A stretch of DNA of 64,000 bases from Tetrahymena thermophila SB210 (lineage: Eukaryota > Ciliophora > Oligohymenophorea > Hymenostomatida > Tetrahymenidae): contig NW_002476416.1 in NCBI RefSeq assembly GCF_000189635.1, positions 1 through 64,000 of the forward strand, read 5' to 3'. Position 1 is the stretch's first letter; each line of letters begins with the position of its first letter. Below are positions 22,505 through 35,638 of this stretch, piece after piece. A program made the translations under genes and the position numbers. Under the pieces are notes generated by a model that was given only the letters and a program-made list of their open reading frames with translations, made no database searches and had not been told where the DNA came from.

Positions 22505-25500
22505 ATGAATTTTATCAAAAAAATTTTTGGCAAGGAGGAATCCAAGCATACCCTTCCTGAATATATTAAGGATTATAAAGTTTATGGCAATTTGTTTAGG
22601 AGAGAAGAAAAGGTTTCAAAGCTTATGTAATAAATTTGATTAACACATTCATTAATCGCTATTAATATTTATAAAATTTAACTAATTATCAATTTAATAA
22701 TAATAAAATGTAGAATGGAAGACGCATTGATATCTTTTAGTGAAGGAAAAACTGAATTTAGTTTCTTTTTGGAATTCTTTAAGGATGAACAACCTTTTTA
22801 TTTCCCTATCGCTCCAAGCATGGACTTAAGAGAGTAAGTTTATTATTTCAATAATATACATTTATTTAATCAAAATAATAATAAATTAGATAAACTGCTC
22901 ATGATGGAGACAAGGTTATTAGAAAATATGTATTTGATTTAGAATCAAAGTAAGTTTATTAAGGCGATTATTGTTTATTAAGCTACAATATTTATTTAAA
23001 TAGATTACGTATGAGAGTAGAATTCGATGTAACAGAAGAAAAAGACTTGGAAGTTGTGCTTTAATTTGAAAGATATTTCAGTGAACTCCTTAGTATTGTA
23101 ACATTTTAAAAACCTATAAGTGAAATTTCTAATGAGAGGATTCAACAGATGTGCAGGTAATTAATAAATAAATTAATTAATTTGATTCTAGATTTAATTT
23201 TTTTCAAATTCAAATTTAATTAATCTTTAAATCAAAAAAATAGACATATTGTAGGTAAAGATTTAGGAAGAGAGTCAGAGACAACATCCTAAAAAGACTC
23301 TGATGTATTTTCTATTGCTTAGCACTAAATTCCAAATTAAACCAGCATTGCAAATTAAGACATGAACAGAGTAATTAATTTTTATTACTTTTATTTAATT
23401 AAAAAATTTTTATTAAAATATTTTTATTTATTTAAAAATTCAATAGCTTTCAAAAGAACTTGCAGGCTTAAACCTAGATGATGGTTCCAAAAGAGTAGGA
23501 GAATACTAGCATTAATTCTAGCTTTATAAGAAGTCAAGTTCTTCTAAAGAAAATCAAGTTTAAGATGAGAAAAAAAGTCAATACAAAATTAGAGAAGACT
23601 TAATCATCCAAAATGAAAATAATGCAAAGCTAAAAGATGCCTTGCTTGAAATTGCTAATAAAAAAGTAAATAAATAAATTAATTTTAATCATTTTGATAT
23701 AATAAATTTATTAAATTATTAGGAAATTAAAGTGGCTAATGTTGGAAGTTTATATGAAGCAAGTGGAGTATTTATGCAACTCAAACACAAAGTAAGTTCA
23801 TTCATTATTTTGATTTATTAAAATTATAATTTAAACATTTTTAAATATTAACAATAGGGAATCATTTTTTCTATCAAATTGCTTGAAGATTACGATTATA
23901 AGTTACTTATTTATAATGAAGACTAGCATGTGATTCACTAATACCACTTTGAATAATCTTATGAAATTAACCATCAAGAAAACTATATTAGATGGATAGA
24001 AAATAAAGCTGACTCAATTATATTATATCAAGTTTTCTTTGACAGTCCAGGAGCTTCTTAGCAGGTTGCTGTAGCTTTGCAATCTTGCAATTACGAAAAA
24101 AATAACAAAGTAGAATAATAGAAGGCATTTAAAGACGAAGAAATATAATAAATAATAAGATTTTCCAGCGAAAGATCAGATGAAAATTATATTGAGGAAA
24201 ACAAAGATTATATGGATGAAGAAATCAATAATATTACCTTTGACCCTTAGGTTTATATTGCTCAAGGTGAAACTCAAAGCAATTCTGATCTTAGATCGAT
24301 TGCACAAGCTAAGATCCTTGATAGAACTTTTGTTTCTAAGGGAGAAAACATAGAAGTTTATAGAACCATTCAAGATCAAGACTAAGACTTAGAAGTAAAC
24401 AATAAAATAAATATTATTTCCTATTTTTATTTATTTATTTTTTAATTAATTAATAAACAGTATTTACTTACCTTGCCTATTGTCCAAGGACTAAATGGAG
24501 AAGTTTTCGAGCCAAAGAAGATTTTAATGCAAGAGCAAGACACAAAAATGCTTCTGTTAAATAATGAAGAGAATAAAAAAGTATACTACTACGACATTGA
24601 GAAAGGAAAAATCATCTAAGAATTTGTAAGCTTTTTAAACTATTTTAAAAAAATTTATATTTATTTTCATTTTTACAACAGGGAGCTGATGAAGGTTTCA
24701 ACAATGCAATTAAGGATTTTTGCAACTAAACAAAAAACGGAGACTTAGAAAATACCAAAACTTTTTATTCCATCAATAGCAAAAACATATTCAGGATGGA
24801 TCCTCGTATTTCAAAAGGTGCAGCTTAGACTTGTATTCAAAATGGTAGCAAAATGTATGCATAAAACAACCATTTCACATGCATTTCTAGTACTAAAAAC
24901 GGTGAATTTGCTATTGGTAGTGCTGATGGCTCAGTTCGTCTCTATAATGATGTAACTAAGAATGCCAAGAACTAATTTAATTTAGGTTATGGAGGTAAAT
25001 ATGAATAATATTAAAAATTAAATTTATAATTTTCTCTTTATTATTAAACTTATTTATATTTTTTAAAATAAATAGATCCTATCAAAGGACTTGATATCAG
25101 TTAAGATGGTAAATGGATATTAGCTACTTGCCAAACTTATTTAATTCTATTCCCTACTTACGATTGTTCTAATGTAACCAAAAATGGATTTAACTCTACC
25201 ATTAAGATAGATAACAGACCAGTACCTATAAGACTATAGCTCTCTAGCGAAGATTAGTATTACCTAAAACTTAAAGAAATTGGATTCACTCCTGCTAAGT
25301 TTGATAACTGCTTGACAAAGAAAGAAAAATTCATAGTTTCTACAACAGGAGCATTTACTATAGTCTGGGATTTCATAAAAGTTCTCCAAAAGAAGACTTA
25401 ATGTTACGAAGTAAATAAATTACATTCATCATATTTTTTATTGACTTATTTAAAATTAAAAATAGATTAAGAAATCAGATGAACCAATACAGTAAGCTGA

Positions 25501-25585
25501 ATTTAAGTTTAACAAAAACGATAATGTGCTCGCTGCCTCAGTAAATAGAGTAGAAATGCAAAATATTATTAAGAACAAGAAATGA
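22505..25585 (+). CDS. VID27-family WD40 protein
   Basis: Twelve exons: 22505-22626, 22714-22833, 22890-22949, 23004-23156, 23244-23370, 23447-23665, 23723-23791, 23858-24394, 24461-24625, 24682-24994, 25076-25410 and 25466-25585. All phases agree, giving 779 residues, close to my memory of yeast Vid27 (about 780). The C-terminal half carries family landmarks: [68 protein letters not shown] and FIVSTTGAFTIVWDF. These form a WD40-like propeller. The N-terminal half matches the VID27 N-terminal/PH-like region in position only. VID27 proteins are cytoplasmic; the yeast one was linked to vacuolar import and degradation. The charged linker at residues about 195-265 is glutamine/lysine rich. Confidence 0.92.
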
Positions 25586-26147
25586 GTTCCAATAATTTAA
25601 TGGCTTAAATTTATTTATTTATTTAAAATGCTGCATGAACCAACTAAATAACTAATCAGCAATCCGATATATATAATAAAATTAAAGGATAAATTTTTAT
25701 TACACAGTATTATATGTTTTAGATTTGTGTTATGTATTTGTTTCTTTTAATTCATTCAAATAATAATATTTCAAATATTTTAATAAAAACAAAAAATTTA
25801 TTATATTTTTAGTTAATTAAAAAAAGACAAGTTTTATGAGTTAAATTTTATAACTCTTAATTAGGATGATTATATCTAGTTATTAAAATTTTAATTTTAT
25901 TATTTTACGTTTCCAATTAATGAGTAAAATGATTTTATTTTGTTTTCCATTATTCTAAAAATATCTAATTTAATAAAAAAATTTTTCTCATTTATTACAT
26001 AAATGACATAATTATTAAAAATATATTTGATATTATTTAGTATTTAAATTGTTTATTTATTTATTCATTTTTCTGTTAAATTAATATAAATTGACTAATT
26101 AATTAATTTAATAACTTATAATTATATAAAAATTAACTCTATTAAAA
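25586..26147. other. Convergent intergenic interval
   Basis: 3' flanks of the VID27 homologue (+) and the 26148-26940 gene (-). Very AT-rich; nothing else seen. Confidence 0.6.
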
Positions 26148-26940
26148 TCATTTCTTTTTATTTAAATCTTTCTTAGAGGTTTGTGCAGTTTCTTTTTCTT
26201 ATCCTTTTTTTTCTACTTATTATTAAAGGCCTGCGCTAGGAGACTTTAATCCAACATCAGATTTTTAATTTTGTCTATTTTGGGAAACAGTTGGAGTATC
26301 TAGTTATTAGACTTACAGCTATCCTTTTTTGCTTTCATCCCCTTTTGTCTCTATATTATTTAAAAAATATCTCCATATTTTAAATCAATTAAAACATTTA
26401 TTAAATCATTCTAATTCAATTACAATTCTTCTTTTCTGGGCTTTTGCTAATTTTATTTTCTTTAGTCTAATCTTATTAATTTGTTTATTGATTTTCTATT
26501 ATTATAATTAATATAAAAAGTATGAGATTAGTTTAAATCCTATTAAGTAAATGCTGAATACCTAGTGCTTCGAGAGAGTTTTTAAGAGCAACTCTCTTTT
26601 TTATTTCATTATTTCTTTTTCTTTCAAACTTCAAGATTTACTAAGCTGCAAATTCATATACGTTACCTGAGGGTAAACCATTTTTGCATAGCTACCTTAA
26701 AAAATCTAAATTTTAGAGAATAATTATTTTTATTTTTTTAACTTTGTTTTATGCATTTACATTCATAAGCATCGAGAATGCCTGATGTTTCCAAAATGGT
26801 TGCTATTTGAAATATTAAAATCGATGTTATTTCACTGATATTCAAATATATTTTTTACTATTATTTTTCTGTTCATTAGCTAAACTTTGATTATGCTTAT
26901 TATTAGTTTCATCACGAAATACATCCTTTGTGCGAGACAT
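26148..26940 (-). CDS. Unrecognised 180-residue protein, five exons
   Basis: Minus-strand exons 26940-26859, 26802-26761, 26705-26562, 26495-26424 and 26350-26148, all in consistent phase, giving 180 residues and ending at TGA. The core (exons 2-3) reads ILDAYEYFLRQLCKNGLPSG followed by NVYEFAAQQILKFERKR. This faintly recalls the short helical RIIa/Dpy-30-like dimerisation motif (a proline followed by a FAA.. helix), seen in ciliary and PKA-docking proteins; that is inference only. The C-terminal 100 residues are low-complexity Q/K/S/N (SPEKKNQTKGDESKKG, LDTPTVSQNRQNQKSDVG). A longer AT-rich frame on the opposite strand (26329-26511) is a shadow. Exon 4's 5' border is the least certain, because reading through also stays in frame. 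Confidence 0.7.
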
Positions 26941-27310
26941 TTTATATAATTTAATATTTTTGAAATTTTAATGGCTAGTCCTTTATCTATTTTAGGGATT
27001 ATTTATTTATTTAATATTAATTAATTAATTGATAGAAGTTTTTGATTGCAAATTTATTTTTATAATTATCAATAATTTAGTTATTTTTTTGGAAATAATT
27101 GATTGAGTCTACTTAAACATAGTCATTTATTTATTTATTTTCATCAGCAAAAAAGTAATATAAAAAATTGATCATAAACTCAAAGTAAAAAATTAAAACT
27201 CTTAGAATTGAATTAATACAGATCATAAAAGTAATATTTCTGTTGAAACTCAAACTGAACAACATAAATACAAAAAAAAAATATTTTTTTAACTTTATAT
27301 TTTAATGCTT
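26941..27310. other. Short intergenic interval
   Basis: 370 bp between two minus-strand genes, holding the promoter of the 180-residue protein gene and the 3' flank of its upstream neighbour. No other feature. Confidence 0.6.
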
Positions 27311-27952
27311 TCAAAAAATTTCCTTTTTTTAAGATTTTTTATGATTTTCATAAGATTCATAATCTTCTTGTGATTTATGAATAAGTTCTTTAGTTTCTTC
27401 AGTGAAGAAATTATTTTCTTCCAAAGTCTTTTATTAATTGTCTAATTCCTTTTTTGCTTGATTTAACAAATTAGGAGATAAGTTAAAATACTTCATAACA
27501 TCGTATAAGACATAATTTTATACATAAGGATCGAATTTTATTGTGTTATCAATAATTCTTCCTTATATCTTAGCGTAACCTCTAACGTATTCAGCAGGAT
27601 TCCAAAAGTTAGTAACAACTGCAGCTCCTAGCAAATAAGTACCTATAAATACAGTCGATTAAATTGTTCCATATTTAACAATTTCTCTAAAGGTATATTC
27701 CTTTGGCTTAAAAAATTTCTTAGAGTAATGCTTAAAATTCATGGTATAATACATTGTTAAACCGCACATCACACAATTGTAAAGAAAGAATGCAAACATT
27801 CTATTTTTAGGAAGTTTTTCATTTTGCCATTTATCTAATAATATTAAAGTTTCTTCTTCATTTAAATCATCTAGATTATCCATAGTAATCAATGAATCAT
27901 CCCTGATTGGTAATTTCTTTTTAAAGGGTAAACTTAAATTTTCTTCACTCAT
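27311..27952 (-). CDS. Unrecognised protein with two predicted membrane segments
   Basis: An uninterrupted frame of 213 residues, ATG at 27952, TGA at 27311. The N-terminal 50 residues are charged (NLDDLNEEETLILLDKWQNE). Hydrophobic segments follow at about 52-70 (FAFFLYNCVMCGLTMYY) and 94-115 (STVFIGTYLLGAAVVTNFW), separated by a basic loop. The last 90 residues are soluble and helical (LLNQAKKELDNQQKTLEEN). No family is recognised. Two helices in a small basic protein would suit an organelle inner-membrane subunit such as a lineage-specific respiratory component, but nothing in the sequence proves this. Five TAA glutamines occur in the last 115 codons. Confidence 0.75.
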
Positions 27953-28201
27953 TTAAACACGCTACTTCTAAATAAACAATCTAACAAAAACTATTTCTTA
28001 TTTTTTAATTAATAAATTAACAAATATATCTTTTTTTAGAAAGAATCTGAATATTCTATTAATATTAATCTAAATTTGGCTATAAAATTTAGTTATTTAT
28101 TTATTTTATATATAGAATTCAAAAATTAAATTATCACTTTACTAAATTAAATATTAGGACAATAAGCTCATTATGGTAAATAATTAAATTAAATTAATAA
28201 A

Positions 28202-28450
28202 ATGTTTAAATGTCTAATATTTAATTCTGACTAGTTAATGATATCAATTAAGAAAGTTAGTTAAGAGTGTCTCCAAGAGAATTAAATAAGCTCATAATAA
28301 AAATAATCTTAAAGTATTTAAGATTTGAATGAAAATATGGAAAATATATTAATAAATTTCTCTTCACAGAATGAATAGATAATTAAAAAATCGAGTACTT
28401 ATAAGTTTCAGATCAAGGGACATATGTTTAGAAAATTCAAAATAATATGA
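28202..28450 (+). CDS. Possible small Q-rich ORF or first exon
   Basis: A TGA-terminated frame of 82 residues from ATG at 28202: MFKCLIFNSDQLMISIKKVS, then a Q/S/N-rich middle and a basic end (IKGHMFRKFKII). Base composition is a little richer in GC than the flanks. There is no recognisable domain and no clear splice partner before the next gene at 29288. It could be a chance frame, since TGA is rare in such AT-rich DNA. Confidence 0.3.
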
Positions 28451-29287
28451 TATAAATAAATTAGATTTGTAGAGTTTAGAATAAGGATAAGTTAAAAAGC
28501 AATTATATTTAATAACATTTTATTTTAAAAGCAGGAAAAAATAAAAGCAAATTGGTTATTTAAATTAAGTCTGAAAATTTTGATTTAAATTATTTTATAT
28601 TTAATTTTATTATTCTTTTGTTATATTTAAAAGCTAGCTATTTTTTAAAAATATTTATTTGGTTTACTGAGTTTTTTTTTTTTTGAAAACAAATTTTAAA
28701 TCAAACACTCTCTTAAAAAATATTTTTAATAATAAACTTAAAGCAACTATTAATAATTTTTAATAAATTGATTCAAATAAAAAAATGTTTTATATTTAAT
28801 AAATATTGATATGAATTAAAAATTTAGGAAAATTTGTATAATTAAATGTTATTAATTTATGTTAAAATAAATGCCATGATTGTATTTATTAATAATATAT
28901 TATTAAAAACAATATATTTATTTCATTGTTTTTTTTATATTTATTGATTTACTGTTAGGAACTACCTTCATTCAAACTTTTAATTGGTTTCAATAAAAGT
29001 AATAAAAAATATCTAAATCATTATTTTATAAAAAATATACGTGTATTCTTATTTTATTAGATCAAAACGATTCTTGTTATGTAAAAATTTAAGAATTTAC
29101 TTAGTTTGATAAATGAATCAATCAATAAATACCTGCTATCTATTTATCTATTGGTTTAAAGAATTTTTCATTCAGGCAAAAAGAAGAAGATATTTAATTA
29201 AATAAAAAGATTTTTGCTTAATATTAATTAGTAAATAGATATTTTATAGCAAAAGGCTTAGTTAAATTCTATTAAATATTTATTTGT
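28451..29287. other. Gene-free interval upstream of STT3
   Basis: AT-rich, no gene recognised. It presumably includes the STT3 promoter. Confidence 0.6.
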
Positions 29288-32139
29288 ATGAGTACAGACT
29301 CAAAGACAACTAAGCGTTAGGTTAAGAAGGATGAAACTCCTTCTGACGTTAACGTAGAATCTTCAGAAGAAAAAAAAAATTTAGAAGAAGATGAAATTTC
29401 TGAAGAACAAGTAGCTGAAAATAAATCGAAATTCAAATTACAAATACATGCTCAACTAATAAAGTGGGCTCCTGCATTGAATATGACTATTTTATTATTA
29501 ATATCAATTGTTGCAGTTTTAGTTAGAGTCTATTCCGTTATTCGTTACGAAAGTATTATTCACGAATTCGATCCTTGGTTCAATTATCGTACAACCTAAT
29601 ATTTGGTCACCAATAAAGATGGTATTTACGGATTATGGAATTGGTTTGATTCCGAATCTTGGTATCCTCTTGGTCGTTCTGTTGGTGGTACTCTTTATCC
29701 AGGTCTTATGGCTACTGCTGGTGCTATCTACTGGACTCTTCATAAATTATGTTTGCCTGTAAATCTTTAAATCCCTGAAATAAAAATAGCTTAAAATTAA
29801 TTTATTTAAAGATATACACAATTTTTCAAATAATTTATTGCATTATAAAATAGAATAAAATATATTTATTATTAATTTATAACAAATAATTATTTTTTTG
29901 GGCAATATTATGATTTTTATTATATTTATAATAATTATTTAAAATGTATTAATTCATTTTTTTAATGAAAGGTTGACATTAGAAACGTTTGTGTGTTCCT
30001 TGCTCCTATTTTTGCTGCTTTCACAAGCATAGCAACTTACTTATTGACTAGATAAGTTACTAAGAGAGCAGATGCAGGCCTTTTCAGTGCTTTATTTATT
30101 GCAATAGTACCTACTTATATGTCTCGTAGTGTTGCAGGTAGTTATGATAATGAAGGTGTTGCCATTTTTGCCTTGGTCTTTACTTTTTATCTTTTCCTTA
30201 AAGCTGCTAACACTGGAAGTATCATTTGGTCTTCTTACTCAGCTTTGAGTCTTTTCTTCATGGTTGCTTCTTGGGGTGGTTATGCTTTCATCATTAACAT
30301 TATTCCTATCTTTGTTGTTTTCTTAATGATTACTGATAGATATTCTACTAAGCTCTATGTTTCATACAACGTATTCTACATTCTTGGAACAATTTTAGCT
30401 CTCTAGATTCCTTTTGTTGGCTTTTAAGTAATTAATTTTCATTTGCTATTTTTAATTCTTAAGAATTAACCTTTTTATGATTGATATTTTCTAAAATAAC
30501 TTTTTACATTTATTAATTAGGCTATTCATTCTTCTGAACACATGGCAAGTCATGGTGTCTTTATCTTGCTTTAAGTTTACAAATTTGTTAACTTCTTAAA
30601 AGGCCATATCCACAAAAAAGGAGTTAAGATTTTAACTCGTTTGTTCATTATTGGTGTTGCTTTGTTCTTGCTAATAGCCTTTATTTTGATGTATGTCACA
30701 GGTAAAACTAAATGGAGTGGCAGAAGTTTGACTCTTCTTGATCCTACTTATGCTAAGAAATATATTCCAATTATAGCATCAGTTTCTGAACATTAAGCTA
30801 CTACTTGGTCTTCTTTCTTCTTTGATCTTCACTTCTTAACTATATTTGGACCTATTGGTTTGTACTACTGCTTCAAAAAACCAAACTATGGTAAAATATT
30901 CATGGCTATTTACCTCGTATTGAGTGTTTATTTTGCTTCTGTCATGGTTCGTTTACTTTTAGTCCTCGGTCCCGCCTTGTCAATCGTCGGTGGAATTGGT
31001 GTTAGTTGGACTGTCAATCTTTTCACTAAATCCTTACGTAACTTTGTTTTTGGTGCAAAGAAGCAAGAGAAAAAATCAAAATACCATGTAAGTCCTACTG
31101 TCAGCTTGATAGGTTTATTATTGATCGGATACCTTATATCAGTTTATATTATGCATTGTAATTACACTGGTGCTGAAGCTTACTCTTCTCCCTCAATTAT
31201 TCTTTCAAACAGAGATAGAAACGGTAATAGACACATTGTTGATGACTTCAGAGAAGCATACTTCTGGTTAAGACAAAACACAAAATCTGATGAAAAGATT
31301 CTCTCTTGGTGGGATTACGGTTATTAAATTACTGGTATGTCCAACAGGTAATAAAAGACATTTTAATTCAATTTTATTATTTATGAAAATATTAATTAAA
31401 ATTTTTTAAAAATCCATAATTAACTTTCATTAATTAAAATAAATAATATTTATTAATCAAAAGAACTGTCATGGTAGATAATAACACTTGGAATAATACT
31501 CATATTGCAACTGTTGCAATGGCTTTGGCTAGTAGTGAATCAGATGCTTATGAAGTTTGCGACAAACTTGATGTTGATTATATTTTGATGATCTTTGGTG
31601 GTTACTCTTACTTCTCTGGTGATGATATTAACAAATTCCTTTGGATGGTTCGTATTGCTGGTGGTGTTTATCCACATGTCAAGGAAGAAGATTTCTACAG
31701 TAAGAACAATTAATATCGTATTGACTCCTAAGCCTCTGAAACAATGCTTAACTCTCTAATGTTTAGATTGAGTTTTTACAGGTAATAGTTTCCAAAAATA
31801 TCTTTTTATTCAATATTTTTATGAATTAGATTTGATGAAATATAAACTGCCTATCAAAAACCCAAGGGTTGGGATAACGTCAGAAACTAAGAAGTAGGTC
31901 TTAAAAAATTCAAATTAGAGTACTTTGAAGAAGCCTTCACAAGTGAAAACTGGATTGTTAGAATCTACAGAAGAAAACCTAGAAAGAACAGAGAAGGTAT
32001 TGTCTTCTTATCTAAGAGCTTAAATAATTTCCCAGCTCCTGAGTAAGATAATGAATACAGAAAGAGACATGAAGTCTTTGATGATATTAAGTTTAATAAG
32101 ATCATTCTTAAAAAGAGAAGAAATGTTGCTTCTAGATGA
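29288..32139 (+). CDS. STT3: Oligosaccharyltransferase catalytic subunit STT3
   Basis: Five exons, 29288-29758, 29972-30427 (left border within one base), 30521-31347, 31464-31781 and 31830-32139, giving 793 residues. STT3 transfers the lipid-linked oligosaccharide to Asn of N-x-S/T sites in the ER lumen. Hallmarks are FDPWFNYR (residues 94-101, the DxD-like catalytic loop), [13 protein letters not shown] (398-410, the SVSEHQ motif), and the signature WWDYGYQ (572-578), which reads the sequon. It is followed by [17 protein letters not shown]. About a dozen membrane helices precede the lumenal domain. The 70-residue cytosolic N terminus is acidic. Lengths and motifs indicate a complete protein. 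Confidence 0.97.
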
Positions 32140-33003
32140 TTAAAAAAAACTGACAAATAAATCAATATATAATTATTAAATTTGTTATTAAATAAATAAG
32201 CATGTTTTATATATAAAAACAATTTAATTTCTTTCTAAACACAATATTTAATATTTTATTATTCTATTAAAAAATTGAATTAAATTCCTATTAAGCCTTA
32301 TCCTTTTTTCATTTTTTATTCTTAAATCAAAGAAAGAATTTTATTTTATTTGGTGGTAAATTAAAAACATTTAAAAAATTAATTAGGTTCAAAATACAAA
32401 AAAAATAAAACATCATTTTATGATGTGAAGAAATTTTTTGTTGTGGTTGTGTTTGTTCTAGATTTAATTAATTTTTATTTTTTAGAATTATTTCTTGGTT
32501 TACCATTTTAGATGCTAAAAATCTCAAAAGCAAACTATCTTACTTGGTTTAAAGGTTAAATAAATTTTTTCATTTAAAGTACAATAAATTGAAATAGATT
32601 TGTAAGTTTAAAAGAAAGCTAAATAGAAAAAAATAGCTTGGTTGCAAATTAGAAATTATAAAGAAAATTTTTATTTATTTTATGCAATAAGTTTCTAAAT
32701 ATTTTTGAAATAATTAATATGCTTCTATTTTATATAAATTTGATTTTAACTTAAAGTAGAAATTAAGATATTAACTATATAGTTGGTTAATATAATACAA
32801 TGTTAAGTTATTTAGAAAAAATCTTTGTAATAAATTCTATGCGCAGTTTTGTTTCAAAATACATTCAATATTTAACTAAGAATTTATAATTAAAATATAA
32901 TAAATATTACTTATAATCAGATTTTATTTTCAAATAATTTTATCATCAGCAGAAAGAATTTAAGGACAATTACTTGAAATTTCTTTAGTGAATAAGTTAT
33001 AAA
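32140..33003. other. Gene-free AT-rich interval
   Basis: Between STT3 and the SNARE gene, both on the plus strand. No gene or repeat recognised. Confidence 0.6.
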
Positions 33004-34012
33004 ATGTTTTAGCATGATGAAGAAGAGTATAAAAAGTTAAACAGCCAACTGAAAGAATAAGTTGGGCAAGCATAATTGCAATCTTTAGGTAAAATTGATG
33101 AATTAATATCTTAATTTATTTCTAAAATCAATAAAAATGGTTTAGATTTAAGGTATTTAATTTAATAAATAATTAGAAAAAATGGAGGAAATGCTCGCCT
33201 CGATTAATGAGTAATATAAAAAGTGCTAATCAAAAGTAATCTTAGAATCTTTAGTAATGTCTTGAGAAAAAATATTTAATATTATGAAATTATTTAGCTT
33301 CAAGAACTAAAAAGTTATTCAGAAAAGAACAACCTAAGAAAGGAAATAGATAAAGTAATTTTAAAAAACTTAAATAAAGAGAAGAAAGAATATTGATTAA
33401 TATTTGTTATACAAAGGTAAAGAAATATAATGATGACTTGAAACAAAGCAAGAGTAGAATAGATAGAATGACTAAGAATATTGAAAAGTAAAAAAACAAA
33501 CTTGATGCAATTTAAAGTGGGCAAACTGATATGGCTGAGAGCTCAGTATAATTATATATATTTTAATTAAAATAACACTTTTTACTGAATTAATTAATTG
33601 TTGGTTCTTTAAATAAAATAGAATTTATAGAAAAATATACAATAATCTGAAATTAGTATGGCAAAAACATAAGAATCTAACTATCACACCATATTGTAAA
33701 TAAATGCTGTTGCTGCTTAAGGTAATATGGTTACAGATAGCACAATCTAAAAGTTACACGAATAAAACGAGAACATTAATAAAATTATATCAGGGGTAAA
33801 AAATTTTATTGGCTTTAAGTTTAAAAATGAAATTTATATTTTAAACATTTTATATAAAGATTAACTAAGTTGATGAAAATTTAACACTCATTGATAGAAT
33901 AAGAAGGGTTGTAAGCAATAAAGCTATGTTAGAGAAGTTACTATTATTTTTAATGGTGATTATCTTGGTAATTGCCAATCTTATAATTCTATATTATAAA
34001 ATTACTCGTTGA
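33004..34012 (+). CDS. Qb-type SNARE (Vti1/GOSR-like)
   Basis: Six exons: 33004-33088, 33177-33253, 33298-33354, 33417-33545, 33622-33795 and 33860-34012, giving 224 residues. The C terminus is a tail anchor (201-220, LLLFLMVIILVIANLIILYY) with a very short lumenal end. Directly before it is a heptad SNARE helix containing LHEQNENINKII and VDENLTLIDRIRR, with glutamine at the central layer. The pattern of Q..E.I..I... VDENL and the basic run before the anchor resembles Vti1 and membrin/GOS28 (Qb). The N-terminal region (MFQHDEEEYKKL) is coiled coil. It would mediate membrane fusion in Golgi/endosome traffic. Intron 1 is ambiguous: an in-frame readthrough of part of it would add about 17 residues. 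Confidence 0.82.
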
Positions 34013-35638
34013 ATAAAAATTACTTTTTCATATTCATTTTTTGTTTATATAATAGTTATATTCATTATAGATGCTTGATATTATGTTAATAAAATCTTTT
34101 TATTTCGTTTATATTAAATTTAATTAGGTTTTTATTTGATACAAAACTCTTTTCCTTTTATATATAATTCTGTAAGCTTATTAATAAAAATGAAGTATAA
34201 ATTTTATATTTTACTATTGCATATTAATTTAATTTTAGATTAAATTAATTATTAAATTTTAATATAATTGCTTTCAAATGCAAATTTTATTTTTTTCAAA
34301 CAAATAATTTCTACTTTTTATATTAATTAGTTAAATAGTTTTTTTTAATAAAATAAATATTGACTTTAATTAGATTTAAATTTTAATAAATGTTTTAGTT
34401 TAAACTTTTAGAGCAAAAATTTAAAAAAATATATAAAATTCATAAAAATTACTTAATTTAATCTAAAGCTTTAGAAATAAGGGATTGAGGTTTTACTTAA
34501 TGATAATTTACAGTATATAATAAATAAAATATCAAATTTAGTAAAAATTTTATGACCAAATTGTATCTAAAATAATTATTTTTAAAATTTGAATATCAAA
34601 ATTATTTATTTTTAATAAATATGAAATGAATAAAAAACTAAAAGCACTGAAAGAAACTAAGAATATAGAATATAGATGAATAGATAGATAGATGTATAGA
34701 TGAATGAATGGTAAACATATTTATTTATTTATAGTTAATATGATATTATTTAGATTATTTTTAGTCAAAAGTGAAAGAGGAGAGAATAAATTAAATTGAA
34801 TCAAGAAATAATAAAAAATTTCCTCTCATCATTTTAATTTGACACAAACAGTATTAAACAAAATTTTTAAATAAAGAAATATGTTTAACTCTATTTGGAT
34901 GAAAATCCCCTTTCACTTTAAAAAGACAATATTTGTATATTTTTATATTTATTTATTTACTTAGTTAGTTATTGTTATTATTTTAGACAGTATAATTTTA
35001 TTATTTCTATATAATCAATAATCTTCCCTCTTTTTAAATAATTTGTATTTAATATTTTTATTATCAATAATTTAATTAATTAATTATCCTTTGTTCTCAA
35101 ACTAATTTTAATTATAGAATCATATTTTATTTGTAGAGATCCCATCAATAATCAGGATAGATAGCTTACTTTACTTTCATATTAACTAACAGGTTAAATA
35201 ATTAACTAAAAGAAATAATGTATTTGACAATTATTAGCTTAAAATTGAGTTTTGTAAGGTTATATTGGCAAGATATAATTTATTTTACAGTATATTATTT
35301 AATATGTAAATTATATTTTGGTATCTTAAGAGATTACTTACTACTCGCTTCAGAAAAATGTTTAACTTACTTAATAATTTTGTAGGACTCAAAAAGCGGA
35401 GAGGAAAAACTAATTTATATGTTTATTATAAGATTAAAATATACTTTGTGGTTTTATTCGTAATGTAGAGTTAGGAATTTATGTAATTAATAATATTGTA
35501 AAGGTTAATTGATTGATTGAATGACACTGGTTGTGTGGTTGGTTTTTTTTTAAAGTGAGAAGCTAATTTTTTATGATTTGATATCTTTTATCTATTATTA
35601 ATTGTTCTAACTATTTTATTAGACTATTCTCAAATTAA
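34013..35638. other. Convergent gene-free interval
   Basis: Very AT-rich 1.6 kb between the SNARE gene (+) and the end of the hydrolase gene (-). Short GATA/TAGA repeats near 34675-34700. No gene recognised. Confidence 0.6.

Noticed and set aside
26329-26511. Plus-strand membrane-like frame
   Set aside because: It has no ATG. It is antisense to exons 4-5 and an intron of the 26148-26940 gene, whose minus-strand reading is far more protein-like.
31965-32222. Minus-strand 85-residue frame
   Set aside because: Antisense to the last STT3 exon; hydrophobic only because the sense strand is K/R/E rich.
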